A DNA stretch of 64,000 nucleotides. Origin: Pseudomonadota bacterium. GTDB taxonomy: Bacteria; Pseudomonadota; Alphaproteobacteria; Micropepsales; Micropepsaceae. This document shows, piece by piece, positions 38,438-47,927 of the stretch. Position 1 is the stretch's first letter, and each line of letters opens with the position of its first letter. The DNA lies in NCBI GenBank assembly GCA_018241025.1, contig JAFEEQ010000021.1:1-64000 (forward strand), in the 5' to 3' direction. Under the pieces are notes generated by a model. It was not told where the DNA came from and did not search any database. It saw nothing but the letters and a program-made list of their open reading frames with translations. The position numbers and the translations under genes are program-made.

Positions 38438-38616
38438 TGTCATCCCCGGCGAGCGCCGCGCAGCGGTGCGAGGTCAAGGGGACCCAGGTGCTTCAATCTT
38501 CGCGACCGGCGCCAGAGATGGCGCCGGCTTTTTTTCGGACAGTGAGGACCTGATTTTTCTGCCTGGGTCCCCTTCCCGAACTTCGCGCAAATGCGCGAAG
38601 TTCGCCGGGGATGACA
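38438..38616. repeat. Inverted repeat, family F
   Basis: Perfect 15-base arms TGTCATCCCCGGCGA and TCGCCGGGGATGACA, with inner arms GGGGACCCAGG and CCTGGGTCCCC and a third hairpin that is the terminator at 38506-38535. The whole unit forms a nested cruciform between the SDR gene and the next gene. Confidence 0.85.
38506..38535 (+). terminator. Rho-independent terminator after the SDR gene
   Basis: Stem CCGGCGCCA / TGGCGCCGG with a 4-base GAGA loop, followed by CTTTTTTT. It is the clearest terminator in the window and ends the PaaI-ribH-SDR direction. Confidence 0.85.
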
Positions 38617-38638
38617 AGCTGCGCCAAGGGATGTCCAC

Positions 38639-39157
38639 ATGACCGCCGCCGCTCTCGATCTCTGGCACGATTACTTCCTCACCATCGCGCAGGTCAGTGC
38701 GACGCTGGCCGGCCTGCTCTTCGTCGGCCTCACCATCTCGCTCGGCCATGTGCTGAGCGGCACGGCTTATATGAACCGCGCTTTCGTCGCGCTCTTCCTG
38801 CAGTTCGAGATGCTGGTGATCGGCATCTTCGGCGTGGTGCCGGGGCAGCCTGTCTGGGTGCTGGGCGGCGAGTTCATCGTCACCGGGCTCGCCGTCCTCG
38901 GCGGCACCTCGATTTTCGTCTACCACTTCCCAGAGGACCCGAATGCGGTGCTCGGCACCATCGGTCCGCGGCTGCTGCGCACCGCGCTCGCCTGGACCGG
39001 CACGCTGATGCCGGTCGCGGCCGGCATCGGCCTGCTCACCGATTGGCCGGCAGCGCTCTATTTCCTCATTCCGGCGGAGATCGCCTGCCTCTATCTCTCC
39101 ATCGGCAACGCCTGGGTCTTCGCGGTCGAGATTCCCAGGCGCGCGCAGACGAAGTGA
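38639..39157 (+). CDS. Membrane protein of unknown function
   Basis: 172 residues with about five hydrophobic helices: an N-terminal stretch with TIAQVSATLAGLLFVGLTIS, then FVALFLQFEMLVIGIFGVVP, VLGGEFIVTGLAVLGG, LAWTGTLMPVAAGIGLLT and ALYFLIPAEIACLYLSIG. A basic end follows. No recognised family. It faces the secreted heme-protein gene on the other strand. Confidence 0.75.
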   Translation: MTAAALDLWHDYFLTIAQVSATLAGLLFVGLTISLGHVLSGTAYMNRAFVALFLQFEMLVIGIFGVVPGQPVWVLGGEFIVTGLAVLGGTSIFVYHFPEDPNAVLGTIGPRLLRTALAWTGTLMPVAAGIGLLTDWPAALYFLIPAEIACLYLSIGNAWVFAVEIPRRAQTK

Positions 39158-39160
39158 GCC

Positions 39161-40765
39161 TCACTTCTTCTGCATGAACGCCTTGCTCGGCGGCAGCATG
39201 CGGACGAGGCCCGCCGATGCCAGTCCCGGCAGGAAGCTGAAATTCGCCGTCTGCCCGGTGCCCGCGACCAGCGTCGCCGCCGTGTGGCACGAGACGCAGG
39301 AGCCGGTGGTGAAGGGCGAGTATTTGCCGCCCGGCTCGTAGAAGGTCTGCAGGTAGGTCTCCAGCACCGTGTTGGAGAGATAGTTCGGTGCCGCATCTTC
39401 CGGACCGGGCGAGCTGCGCGGCTCGATCGCGGCACCCCATTGCGTGCCGATCAGCATGTAATTGGCGAAGACCGAACCGATCGCCTTGAGCTGGCCCTGC
39501 CACTGCGCATTCAGCGCCTGGGTAATCTGGTAGACCTGCCAGCAGCGCGTGATCTGGCTGCCGGCCTTGCGCGTCGATCCCGGCACGCTTTGCAGGTAAG
39601 CCTTGGCATAAGGCGGACTGCCGTTCCATTTGAACGCCTTGCCGCCATTGGCGGGGAAGTTGGTCTGCGCCTTGGCGAGCGTCGGATCGTAGTAGGAGAA
39701 GCTGCCTGTCGCCGCCGTCGGGCAGGCGGTCTGGTTCAGCATCCCACAGGTGCCGGGACTGGTGATGTCGCAGGCGTTCGTCGCCAGCGGCGCATTGTCG
39801 ACATGCTCGAACGTGGTCCAGAACCAGTCGGCCTTCAGGGCGGGCGTGTCCTTGGTGGTGACGTTCTTCTGGATGATGTGCATCGCGACGAGGCCGAGAT
39901 CGACCTTGGTGCAGACCGGCGCGACGATCGCCTTGGTGCCGCGATCGACGAGATCCGGCGGCACGCCGATCACCGCACGCACGACGTAGTAGAGCTTTTG
40001 GTTCGCGGCATGGTTCTTCGGATCGAGGATGCGCCACGCCGCCTTGATCTCCATCGCGCCGTTCGGCGTGGTGCCCGTGAAGGCCGGGAAGTTCGTCTTG
40101 CCGCCGCCATTCACGAAAGCCTGCTGGCCCTGCACCGTCGTGAGATTCCAGGTGGGCTGGCCCGGGCCGCCGGGCGCCTTCAGATAGGCGATCTCGATCC
40201 CGTTCACGCGGCGCTCATAGAGCGTGTAGTTGCCGTTGACGTCGATGGCGGGCTTGAGCGTCGCCGCTTCGATATACTCCTCGTTCTGTGCCGTCGGCTT
40301 GCCGCTGCCGTTCGAGCCGATGGAGAAATACTCGTAGCCCTGCGGCACCTGGCAGTTCGCCTGCACCGGGCTGTTGCCGAAGACCTTCGAGACGCGGCTC
40401 CAGCCTTGCCAGACGCGCGGCCCGGCGGTGCCGTCGAGACCCTTCTGCGCCGGCTGGCCGGCCTGCGACTGCGCCCAGTTCAGCGCAACGAAAGTCTGCC
40501 AGGAGTAATTGTCGAACGGCGTTTCGACATCGTTGCTCGGCGCGGTCGGGTTGGCGCCGACGATGCCGCGATAGCCGTTGTCGATCTTGAGCACCGGATC
40601 CGGCCCGATATTTCCGGGCAGCGTCGCGCAGAGCGGCGAGCCGGTCGTCGGCCCCTGCCCCGCGCAATAGTCGGCGGCCGGGACATAGGCCGGGGTGCTG
40701 GCGCTCAACAGAAACGCACAGCCAAGTGCGGCGAACAGAATGGCGAATGGCGCGGATCTGCGCAT
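39161..40765 (-). CDS. Large secreted protein with one C-terminal heme c site
   Basis: 534 residues. Signal peptide (FAILFAALGCAFLLSAST). Long N-terminal part with VETPFDNYSWQTFVALNWAQ, a tryptophan-rich stretch (WNAQ... appears as ALNAQWQGQLKAIGSVFANY) and many Gly/Asn/Pro loops. A single CVSCH heme-binding motif lies at 490-494, near the C-terminus. The FVALNW segment occurs in large monoheme proteins of proteobacteria with unknown donors. The ccm genes in this window could mature it. It is the next gene downstream of gdhZ on the same strand, 96 bases away. Confidence 0.7.
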   Translation of the reverse strand: MRRSAPFAILFAALGCAFLLSASTPAYVPAADYCAGQGPTTGSPLCATLPGNIGPDPVLKIDNGYRGIVGANPTAPSNDVETPFDNYSWQTFVALNWAQSQAGQPAQKGLDGTAGPRVWQGWSRVSKVFGNSPVQANCQVPQGYEYFSIGSNGSGKPTAQNEEYIEAATLKPAIDVNGNYTLYERRVNGIEIAYLKAPGGPGQPTWNLTTVQGQQAFVNGGGKTNFPAFTGTTPNGAMEIKAAWRILDPKNHAANQKLYYVVRAVIGVPPDLVDRGTKAIVAPVCTKVDLGLVAMHIIQKNVTTKDTPALKADWFWTTFEHVDNAPLATNACDITSPGTCGMLNQTACPTAATGSFSYYDPTLAKAQTNFPANGGKAFKWNGSPPYAKAYLQSVPGSTRKAGSQITRCWQVYQITQALNAQWQGQLKAIGSVFANYMLIGTQWGAAIEPRSSPGPEDAAPNYLSNTVLETYLQTFYEPGGKYSPFTTGSCVSCHTAATLVAGTGQTANFSFLPGLASAGLVRMLPPSKAFMQKK

Positions 40766-40860
40766 GCGGCCCTCCTTGCGATCGGTGTTCGCAAATAGAC
40801 GCTACGCGCGAATACTTGATTCGTATCACGAATACTTCGCGATGGAAATCGAGCCGCCAG

Positions 40861-43800
40861 CTATTTCGTCGCCAGCTCCCGGATCTGGCTGTTGGCCAGT
40901 GTCAGCTTGGCGATCGACGGATCGCCGCCATGCTCGAGCGCTTCGAGGAAGCCCTTGGCGCGCGACAGGCCATCGCCGCGGCGCTCGGCCCAGGCCTTCA
41001 CCGCCTCGGCGCCATCGGCGCGCGTGCCGTCGGATCTGTCCAGCCCGTCCAACGCCTCGGCCGTCAGCGCGCGCTGTCCGGCGAAGAGATCGTCGGCAAT
41101 GCGGCGGATGGCAAGGCGATCCCAATGCTGGGTCGCGCTGATGCGCTGACTGAGACCGCGCAGCCGGTCGATGCCGACCGTCGCGCCCATGGCGAAATAG
41201 GCTCCGGCGACGAGATCGACGCTGAGCGTACGGGCACGCGCGAGCTGGGCGATCTCCGGCGCGCTGCCGACCAGCGGCAGGACGGCGATATCCTCGGCGA
41301 TGTCGAGCGGCACGCCGGCATCGACGAGCTGGCGGATGCGCCCTTCGGTGTCCATCGCGTCGTAAGGCGAGACCAGCGAGTGGAAGGTGCCGCGCAACTG
41401 CTCCACGCCGGCGCGATAGAGCGCGACGGTGTCGGCGATCCCGGCATCGGCCGGCACGTTGTTGATGAACCAGAGCCCGACACGGCGAACGATCTCGGCG
41501 ATGTCGGTGTACATGCCGGTCTGCACATCGGCGGCGATCTTGCCGTCGAGCGCATCGATGCGCTCCTTGAGCGCGGCGAGTCCGAAGGCGCCTTCCGCCA
41601 CCGCGAAAGCGCGCGCGACATGGGCGCCGGTCGCGCCCGACATCTCCTTCATGCGCGCGACGAAGACGGGACCGGCGAGATTGACGATGCGGTTCGACAG
41701 CACCGTCGAGACGATCTCGCGCTTCAGGCGGTGCTGCTCGAGCGCCCCGGGGAAGCGCTCGACGGCAGCCGGCGGGAAATAGCCCGCGAGCACGGATTCG
41801 AAGGCTTTGTCGTCGGGCAGTTCGCTGGCGACGATCTCGGAATCGAGATCGAGCTTGGCATAGGCGAGCAGCACGGCGAGCTCCGGCCGGGTCAGGCCGC
41901 GGTTCTCGTTCTCCATCTTCTGGAGCTCGATATCGTTCGGCAGGAACTCGACCGTGCGGTCGAGACGGCCGCGCTGTTCGAGATCGCGCATGTAGCGGCC
42001 ATGGGCGTCGAGATCCTTCACCGCACGGCCCTGCGCCACCGACAAGGCGAGCGTCTGGTCGTAATTGTCGCGCAGCACATGCGCCGCGACGTCGTCGGTC
42101 ATCGCGGTCAGAAGTTCATCGCGGGCTTCGGTTGTGAGCTCGCCGCGGCGCACCGGACCGCCGAGCAGGATCTTGAGATTGACCTCATGGTCGGAGGTAT
42201 CGACGCCGGCTGAATTGTCGATCGCGTCGGTGTTGATGCGGCCGCCGCTGCGGGCATATTCGATGCGGCCGAGCTGGGTAACGCCGAGATTGGCGCCTTC
42301 GCCGACCACTTTGGCACGGACCTCGCCGCCATCGACACGCAGTGCGTCATTGGCGCGGTCGCCGGCCTCCAGATTGCTTTGCGTGGACGCCTTGATGAAG
42401 GTGCCGATGCCGCCGAAGAACAGAAGGTCGATCTCGGCCTTGAGCAGCGCCTTGATCAGTTCCTGGGGCGAAAGCTTGTCGGCGGCGACGCCGGCGATCG
42501 CCTTCACTTCCGGCGTGAGCGGGATTTCCTTCAGCGTGCGCGCGAAGACGCCGCCACCCTTCGAGATCAAATCCCTGTTGTAATCGTCCCAGCTCGAACG
42601 CGGCAGGTCGAAGATCCGCTTGCGCTCGGTCCAACTGGCATGCGGATCGGGATCGGGGTCGAGGAAGATGTGGCGGTGATCGAAGGCCGCCAGAAGGCGC
42701 GTCTCCTTCGACAGCAACATGCCGTTGCCGAAGACGTCGCCCGACATGTCGCCGACGCCGATGCAGGTGAAGGGTTCGCTCTGAATGTCGCGGCCGAGCT
42801 CGCGGAAGTGGCGTTTGACCGCTTCCCAGGCGCCGCGCGCGGTGATGCCCATCTTTTTGTGGTCGTAGCCATGGCTGCCGCCGCTGGCGAAGGCGTCGCC
42901 GAGCCAGAAGCCCCTGCCCTCGGCAATGCCGTTGGCGATATCGGAGAAGGTCGCGGTGCCCTTGTCGGCGGCGACGACGAGATAGGGATCGTCGCCGTCA
43001 TGGCGCACGACATCGGGCGGCGGCACGATCGAGCCGTCGGGATGGAGATTGTCGGTGACGTCGAGCAGCGCGTTGATCAGCACCTTGTAGGCCGAGATTC
43101 CGGCTTCCTGCACCGCCTCGCGGGTCGAATTGACCGGAAGCTGCTTGGGATAGAACCCGCCCTTGGCGCCGACCGGCACGATGACGGCGTTCTTGACCTG
43201 CTGAGCCTTCACGAGACCCAGGATCTCGGTGCGGAAGTCCTCGCGCCGGTCCGACCAGCGGATGCCGCCGCGCGCCACCTTGCCGAAGCGCAAATGCACG
43301 CCCTCGACCTCGGGCGAATAGACGAATATCTCGACGAGCGGGCGCGGCAGCGGCAGGTCGTCGAGCTTCTGGCTGTCGAGCTTGATCGCCACATAGTGCT
43401 TCGGCGCGCCGGAAGCGTCCTTCTGGTAGAAATTCGTGCGCAGGACGTTGGCGGTGACGTTGCGCAAGCGGCGGATGATGCGATCGTCGTCGAGGCTCTG
43501 GACGTCGTTCAGCGCGCCGTCGATGCGCGTTTCGATCGCCGCGGCATCGGCACCGGTCCCCGGCTGATTGCGGGCATGAAAGAGTTCGACCAAAAGCCGC
43601 GCGAGGTCGGGATTGCGGCAGAGCGCCTGCTCGACATAGTCTTGGCTGAAGGCGAAGCCGGCCTGGCGCAGGAACTTCGCCATGGTGCGCAGGATCGTCA
43701 CGTCGCGCCAGTCGAGGCTGGCGCTCAGGACCAGGCGGTTGAAGCCGTCGCTCTCGGCCTGTCCGGCGATCACGGCATGGAAAACGTCTTCAAGCGGCTG

Positions 43801-45663
43801 CTTGATCTCGCCGAGATCGGCGGCGCCCTCGTCGACACGCTCCATCTGGAAATCGAGGACATTGGCTTCGTGGGTCCAGCTATCGCCGGTCTTGAGCGTC
43901 AGCGGGAAGGAATCCTCCGCGATCACGCGCAGGCCGAGATTCTCGAACACCGGCAGCGAGGCGGAGAGCGGCAGGACTTCGCCCAGGATGTAGAGCTTGA
44001 TGCGCAGAGCGCTGTGGGCGTCGCCATGCTTGCGATAGACCCGGGCATGGATGCGCGCGTCGTGCTTCGTCAGGGCGATGATCTCGTCGAGATCGTGCGC
44101 CGCCTCCATCGGCGTGAAGCTGCCGCGATAGCCGGGCGAGAAATGGGCCTGGTGCTCCTGCACGAGACGCATGCCCTCGGTCTCGCCATGGACCGCTTCC
44201 ATCGCGTCGGAGAAGCCGTCATCCCAGGTGCGGATCGCTCCGCGGATCTGCTCTTCGAGCTGTTGCACGCTGGCGAAGGGACGTTCGCCGTCGTTGCGGC
44301 CGATGATGTAGTGCACGCGGGCGAGCACCGAATCGTCGATCGTCGGCGTCGCCGCGGTGAGGCGGCCGTTCAACGCCTGGGCGAGGATGTGATGGATCTT
44401 CTCGCGGGCATGGGTGTCGTAGCGGTCGCGCGGGACATAGACGAGCGCCGAGACGAAGCGGTCGAAGCGGTCGAAGCGCAGGAAGAGTCGGACCGTCGGG
44501 CGCTCGCCGAGGCGCAATATGCCCTGCGCGGTGGCGAAGAGTTCGTCCTCGGAAATCTGGAACAGCTCGTCGCGCGGATAATTGTCGAGGATGTGGACGA
44601 GCGCCTTGCCGTCATGGCTCGCCGCCGGAAGGCCGGCATGGGCGATGACGTTTGCGATCTTGCGGCGCAGGAGCGGGATGTCGCCCGGACGGCGGCTGTA
44701 GGCGCCGGAGGTGAACAGGCCGACGAAGCGATGCTCGCCGGTGAGATTGCCTTCGGCATCGAAGATCTTCACGCCGACATAATCCATATGGACGCGGCGA
44801 TGGACGAGGCTGCGCTCGTTCGACTTGGTGATGATCAGCGGCGAAGGCTGGTTGAGGAAGGCACGCACCTGCGCGGTGATCTGGGCGCGGTCCGGGCCGC
44901 GGCGGATGACGCGCGCCTCCGGCTCGGTGAGCACGCCGAGACCGGTCTCGAATACCGGCTCCAGCGCGCCGTCGCCGTCGGCGCTGTAGCGATAGTCGCG
45001 CGCGCCGAGGAAGGTGAAGTGGTTGTCGCCGAGCCATTCGAGGAAGGACAGGCTTTCGGCGAGCTCGTCGGCCGAGACCCGGGGCGGCTGGGCCTTCAGA
45101 TCGGCGATCGCATCGCGCAGGCGCAGCATCATCGCGCGCCAGTCGCGCACCGCGACGCCGACCTGCGCGAACATCGCCTTGGCGCTGTGGACCAGCGCGC
45201 GCTGACGCACTTCGCTCACGACCGGCTCGAGCGCGAGAACGATGACGCTGACCGGTGCGCCATTGACCGAGACGATGGGATGGAACACGGCCCGCAGGCG
45301 GCCGCCTTCCGCCGTCACATCGGCGATCAGCGAGTCGAAAAGGAACGGCTTGTCGTCGTTGATCGCGACCAGCACGGTGTCGTTCTCGGCATAGGCGGGA
45401 TCTTCGTCGCGCGCGCTGAACAACGTGACATTGATTTCGCCGGACTGGTGCGCCGAGACGCGCGCATGAACGAGCTTGGCCAACGCTGCGAGCGCGGCCG
45501 GCTCGTAGCGGTTGACGTCGTCGGGCGCGGCGTTGCGGTAGAGCGCCTGGAAGAAGGCGCGCGCATCCTGCGGCACCATTTCTTCTGCGCGGGCGATGCG
45601 GTCGGCGGCTTCGGCTTCGTTCTGCCGCGTGACATGGGCGGCGTCGTCGAGATGAGCGGACAT
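40861..45663 (-). CDS. gdhZ: NAD-specific glutamate dehydrogenase, large 180-kDa type
   Basis: Oxidative deamination of glutamate to 2-oxoglutarate. The 1600-residue protein starts at the ATG giving SAHLDDAAHVTRQNEAEAAD; the frame opens 26 codons earlier without similarity. The central catalytic region has GGIRWSDRREDFRTEILGLV, KNAVIVPVGAKGGFYPKQLP and VAADKGTATFSDIANGIAEG; the Rossmann part has GVGDMSGDVFGNGMLLS and FGGIGTFIKAS. Long N-terminal ACT-like regulatory and C-terminal helical domains are as in the Caulobacter/Streptomyces large GDH. It feeds 2-oxoglutarate to the sucAB enzymes encoded downstream. Confidence 0.96.
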   Translation of the reverse strand: MSAHLDDAAHVTRQNEAEAADRIARAEEMVPQDARAFFQALYRNAAPDDVNRYEPAALAALAKLVHARVSAHQSGEINVTLFSARDEDPAYAENDTVLVAINDDKPFLFDSLIADVTAEGGRLRAVFHPIVSVNGAPVSVIVLALEPVVSEVRQRALVHSAKAMFAQVGVAVRDWRAMMLRLRDAIADLKAQPPRVSADELAESLSFLEWLGDNHFTFLGARDYRYSADGDGALEPVFETGLGVLTEPEARVIRRGPDRAQITAQVRAFLNQPSPLIITKSNERSLVHRRVHMDYVGVKIFDAEGNLTGEHRFVGLFTSGAYSRRPGDIPLLRRKIANVIAHAGLPAASHDGKALVHILDNYPRDELFQISEDELFATAQGILRLGERPTVRLFLRFDRFDRFVSALVYVPRDRYDTHAREKIHHILAQALNGRLTAATPTIDDSVLARVHYIIGRNDGERPFASVQQLEEQIRGAIRTWDDGFSDAMEAVHGETEGMRLVQEHQAHFSPGYRGSFTPMEAAHDLDEIIALTKHDARIHARVYRKHGDAHSALRIKLYILGEVLPLSASLPVFENLGLRVIAEDSFPLTLKTGDSWTHEANVLDFQMERVDEGAADLGEIKQPLEDVFHAVIAGQAESDGFNRLVLSASLDWRDVTILRTMAKFLRQAGFAFSQDYVEQALCRNPDLARLLVELFHARNQPGTGADAAAIETRIDGALNDVQSLDDDRIIRRLRNVTANVLRTNFYQKDASGAPKHYVAIKLDSQKLDDLPLPRPLVEIFVYSPEVEGVHLRFGKVARGGIRWSDRREDFRTEILGLVKAQQVKNAVIVPVGAKGGFYPKQLPVNSTREAVQEAGISAYKVLINALLDVTDNLHPDGSIVPPPDVVRHDGDDPYLVVAADKGTATFSDIANGIAEGRGFWLGDAFASGGSHGYDHKKMGITARGAWEAVKRHFRELGRDIQSEPFTCIGVGDMSGDVFGNGMLLSKETRLLAAFDHRHIFLDPDPDPHASWTERKRIFDLPRSSWDDYNRDLISKGGGVFARTLKEIPLTPEVKAIAGVAADKLSPQELIKALLKAEIDLLFFGGIGTFIKASTQSNLEAGDRANDALRVDGGEVRAKVVGEGANLGVTQLGRIEYARSGGRINTDAIDNSAGVDTSDHEVNLKILLGGPVRRGELTTEARDELLTAMTDDVAAHVLRDNYDQTLALSVAQGRAVKDLDAHGRYMRDLEQRGRLDRTVEFLPNDIELQKMENENRGLTRPELAVLLAYAKLDLDSEIVASELPDDKAFESVLAGYFPPAAVERFPGALEQHRLKREIVSTVLSNRIVNLAGPVFVARMKEMSGATGAHVARAFAVAEGAFGLAALKERIDALDGKIAADVQTGMYTDIAEIVRRVGLWFINNVPADAGIADTVALYRAGVEQLRGTFHSLVSPYDAMDTEGRIRQLVDAGVPLDIAEDIAVLPLVGSAPEIAQLARARTLSVDLVAGAYFAMGATVGIDRLRGLSQRISATQHWDRLAIRRIADDLFAGQRALTAEALDGLDRSDGTRADGAEAVKAWAERRGDGLSRAKGFLEALEHGGDPSIAKLTLANSQIRELATK

Positions 45664-45750
45664 GGAGCCTCGAGAAGGAGCGGCACTCTGCGCCGCGCGC
45701 GGGAATTTATCCCCGCGACCCTGCCCCGAAAACCCTTTCAATTGTGATTA

Positions 45751-46416
45751 TTATGCGGCGATCAGGCCTTCGGGGATCTCGCTCTGATGCACGCGCACGG
45801 CATGGCGGGCGATGAGGATGACCGCCGTGGCAATGATTGCAGATGCGAAGAGCACCAGCGCCGCGACAACGCCGCCGCCGGCGAGAACGCAAGCGAATGC
45901 CGTCAGCCCGGCGACCGGCGCAAGAAACAGAAGCACGGCCAGCCGTTCGCGCAACAACACGGCAAGCGTCAATGACGGCACGGTGACGAACAGCAATGCG
46001 GTTCCCGCCGTGGCGCCATTCGCGAGCGCGAGGAACGCGCCGGCGCCCCAGGCGAACCCGGCATAGAGAAGGCAGGCTGCGAGATCCTGGGCGAAGGACT
46101 GCAACACGGGGCGTTCGAAGGGCTGGCGGATGGCGAAGGCATAGGCCCGCGTGACCGCGAGGCTGGCACCGAGGATGAGGATGCTCCAGGCGATGGTCTT
46201 CGGCGCGCCGGTACCGCCGGCGAACAGCACCGTCGCGGCGGCGAGCAGCGGCAGGGCAATGGCCGCATGCAGCGCGCGGCCGAGAAGGTTCGCGAGCCGC
46301 GCGGTCTCGATCGCCTCGGCATGCATCTGGGCGAGACGGGCGACGGCACCACGCGGATCGAGCAGGCTTTCCTTGGTCTGCTCGGGGGTGACGATGAAGA
46401 ATGGGTTGGCGGCCAT
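45751..46416 (-). CDS. Membrane protein of unknown function
   Basis: 221 residues. The soluble N-terminus (PFFIVTPEQTKESLLDPRGA) is followed by six to seven hydrophobic helices. It lies 87 bases upstream of gdhZ on the same strand. No family recognised. Its divergent promoter region holds a full CtrA-type box. Confidence 0.7.
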   Translation of the reverse strand: MAANPFFIVTPEQTKESLLDPRGAVARLAQMHAEAIETARLANLLGRALHAAIALPLLAAATVLFAGGTGAPKTIAWSILILGASLAVTRAYAFAIRQPFERPVLQSFAQDLAACLLYAGFAWGAGAFLALANGATAGTALLFVTVPSLTLAVLLRERLAVLLFLAPVAGLTAFACVLAGGGVVAALVLFASAIIATAVILIARHAVRVHQSEIPEGLIAA

Positions 46417-46461
46417 GGCGGCATCCGGGCGGAATTGCAGCCCTAGGCTCGGCTCACGGTC

Positions 46462-46476
46462 TTAACAATGTATTAA
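46462..46476. promoter_or_regulatory. Candidate CtrA-binding site
   Basis: TTAA-CAATGTA-TTAA, a perfect match to the TTAA-N7-TTAA box of the cell-cycle regulator CtrA. It lies in the 104-base divergent space between the membrane-protein and exonuclease starts. Other near-matches in the window have one or more mismatches. Confidence 0.6.
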
Positions 46477-46520
46477 TTGTAGCCGCCCCCTCGATTCGGA
46501 AAACCCGTAGTCCTCCGGCC

Positions 46521-47081
46521 ATGGCCGTCATATTCGACCTCGAATTCACGGCCTGGGACGGCTCGATGCGCCATCGCTGGCTCCGGCCGGGCGAATTCCG
46601 CGAGATCGTCCAGATCGGCGCGGTGAGGGTCGATCCCGAAACGCTCGAGGTCACAGACCGCTTCGACATCCTGGTAAAGCCGCGGGTCAATCCGGCGATC
46701 TCGCTTTATCTCGAGAAGCTGACCGGCATCGCGAGTGCCGATGTGGCAGCGCGCGGCCGCGATCTCGTCGAGGCCTACGATGCCTTCCGCGCCTTTGTCG
46801 GCGGCGGCGCCTGCGCCGCATTCGGACGCGACGATCTGATCTTCGCGGAGAATGCGCGCCTCTATGGCGAGCGGTTCCAGCCACTCGAACGATTTCACGA
46901 TTTGCGGCCGTGGTTTGATGCCAACGGGTTCGACACGCGCGGCGTGCATTCCTGCGAGGTAGAGCCGAGGCTCGGCGTCGCGTTCGAGGGCCATACCCAT
47001 ACCGGCCTCGCGGATTCACTGTCGGTCGCGGCCGGGATGAAGGTCCTTGTGGCCCGCGGCGCGCAGAGACTGTTTGCCTGA
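46521..47081 (+). CDS. DEDDh-type 3'-5' exonuclease
   Basis: 186 residues. Exonuclease motifs FDLEFTAWDG (Exo I, Asp and Glu) and HTGLADSLSVAAGMKVL (Exo III, His and Asp), with Asp in the middle region (FGRDDLIFAENAR). Resembles DnaQ/KapD-like sporulation-inhibitor exonucleases. It starts at ATG 46521; the frame is open 40 codons upstream across the CtrA box. Substrate (DNA or RNA ends) unknown. Confidence 0.85.
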   Translation: MAVIFDLEFTAWDGSMRHRWLRPGEFREIVQIGAVRVDPETLEVTDRFDILVKPRVNPAISLYLEKLTGIASADVAARGRDLVEAYDAFRAFVGGGACAAFGRDDLIFAENARLYGERFQPLERFHDLRPWFDANGFDTRGVHSCEVEPRLGVAFEGHTHTGLADSLSVAAGMKVLVARGAQRLFA

Positions 47082-47107
47082 AACCGGTGCGCTGCTAATT
47101 ATTCGGC

Positions 47108-47455
47108 ATGAAACTTCCCGGACCCGATCATCCGATCGTCATCGAACCGGCGCCTGGCCGCGTTGTCGTGCGCTTCGGAGACGAGATCATTGCCGACACA
47201 CGCACCGCGCTCGAACTGCGCGAGGCGTCGTACAAACCGGTACTCTATATTCCGCGCAGCGATGCCCGAATGGCGCTGTACGCGCGGACCACGCATTCGA
47301 CGCATTGCCCCTACAAGGGCGATGCGAGCTATTTCAGCCTCGGCGGCATCGCCAACGCGGTGTGGAGCTATGAGGATCCGTTTCCCGCCATGGCCGCGAT
47401 CAAGGATCATCTCGCCTTCTATCCGCAGCATGTGACGATCGAGCGCCTGCCGTGA
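47108..47455 (+). CDS. DUF427 family protein
   Basis: 115 residues. DUF427 signature: VVVRFGDEIIADTRTALELR, YIPRSDARMALYARTTHSTH and CPYKGDASYFSL. It folds as a small beta barrel and its role is unknown. The next gene starts inside its stop (GTGA). Confidence 0.9.
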   Translation: MKLPGPDHPIVIEPAPGRVVVRFGDEIIADTRTALELREASYKPVLYIPRSDARMALYARTTHSTHCPYKGDASYFSLGGIANAVWSYEDPFPAMAAIKDHLAFYPQHVTIERLP

Positions 47456-47880
47456 GCCGCGAAGCGAACGCGCTGATCAAGGCGCTCGGCATGCGGCCGC
47501 ATCCCGAAGGCGGCCATTACCGCGAAGTCTATCGCGACAACCGCCCAGGCGGCCGCGGACGGGCGCATTCGACCGGCATCTACTTCCTGCTGAAGAAGGG
47601 CGAGGTTTCGCACTGGCATCGCATCGATGCGACCGAGGTGTGGCACTTCTACAAAGGCAGCCCGCTCGCGCTTTCGATCGCACCGGCGCGGGGACCGGCG
47701 GTGCGCCATGTCCTCGGCATCGACATCGCCGCCGGAGAGAAGCCGCAGGTGGTCGTGCCGCCGAAAGCCTGGCAGAGCGCCCGCTCGCTCGGCGCCTTTA
47801 CCCTGGTCGGCTGCACCGTGGCGCCCGGTTTCGACTTCGACACGTTCGAACTCGCGCCGCCGAACTTCGAGCCGGCGTAA
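47452..47880 (+). CDS. Cupin-fold DUF985 protein
   Basis: 142 residues from GTG. DUF985 signature LGMRPHPEGGHYREVYRDNR, then STGIYFLLKKGEVSHWHRID and EVWHFYKGSPL with metal-binding His candidates, and GFDFDTFELAPPNF near the end. Several structures in this group bind small sugar-like ligands; the function is not set. Coupled to the DUF427 gene. Confidence 0.9.
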   Translation: MSREANALIKALGMRPHPEGGHYREVYRDNRPGGRGRAHSTGIYFLLKKGEVSHWHRIDATEVWHFYKGSPLALSIAPARGPAVRHVLGIDIAAGEKPQVVVPPKAWQSARSLGAFTLVGCTVAPGFDFDTFELAPPNFEPA

Positions 47881-47927
47881 GGCCTTACCCCGACAGTTCC
47901 CGCTTCCAAGAAAATCCGGCGCTGCAC

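Noticed and set aside
42379..45747. Long plus-strand frame antisense to gdhZ
   Set aside because: Same reason: low-complexity composition and no start signal, while gdhZ is clearly coding.
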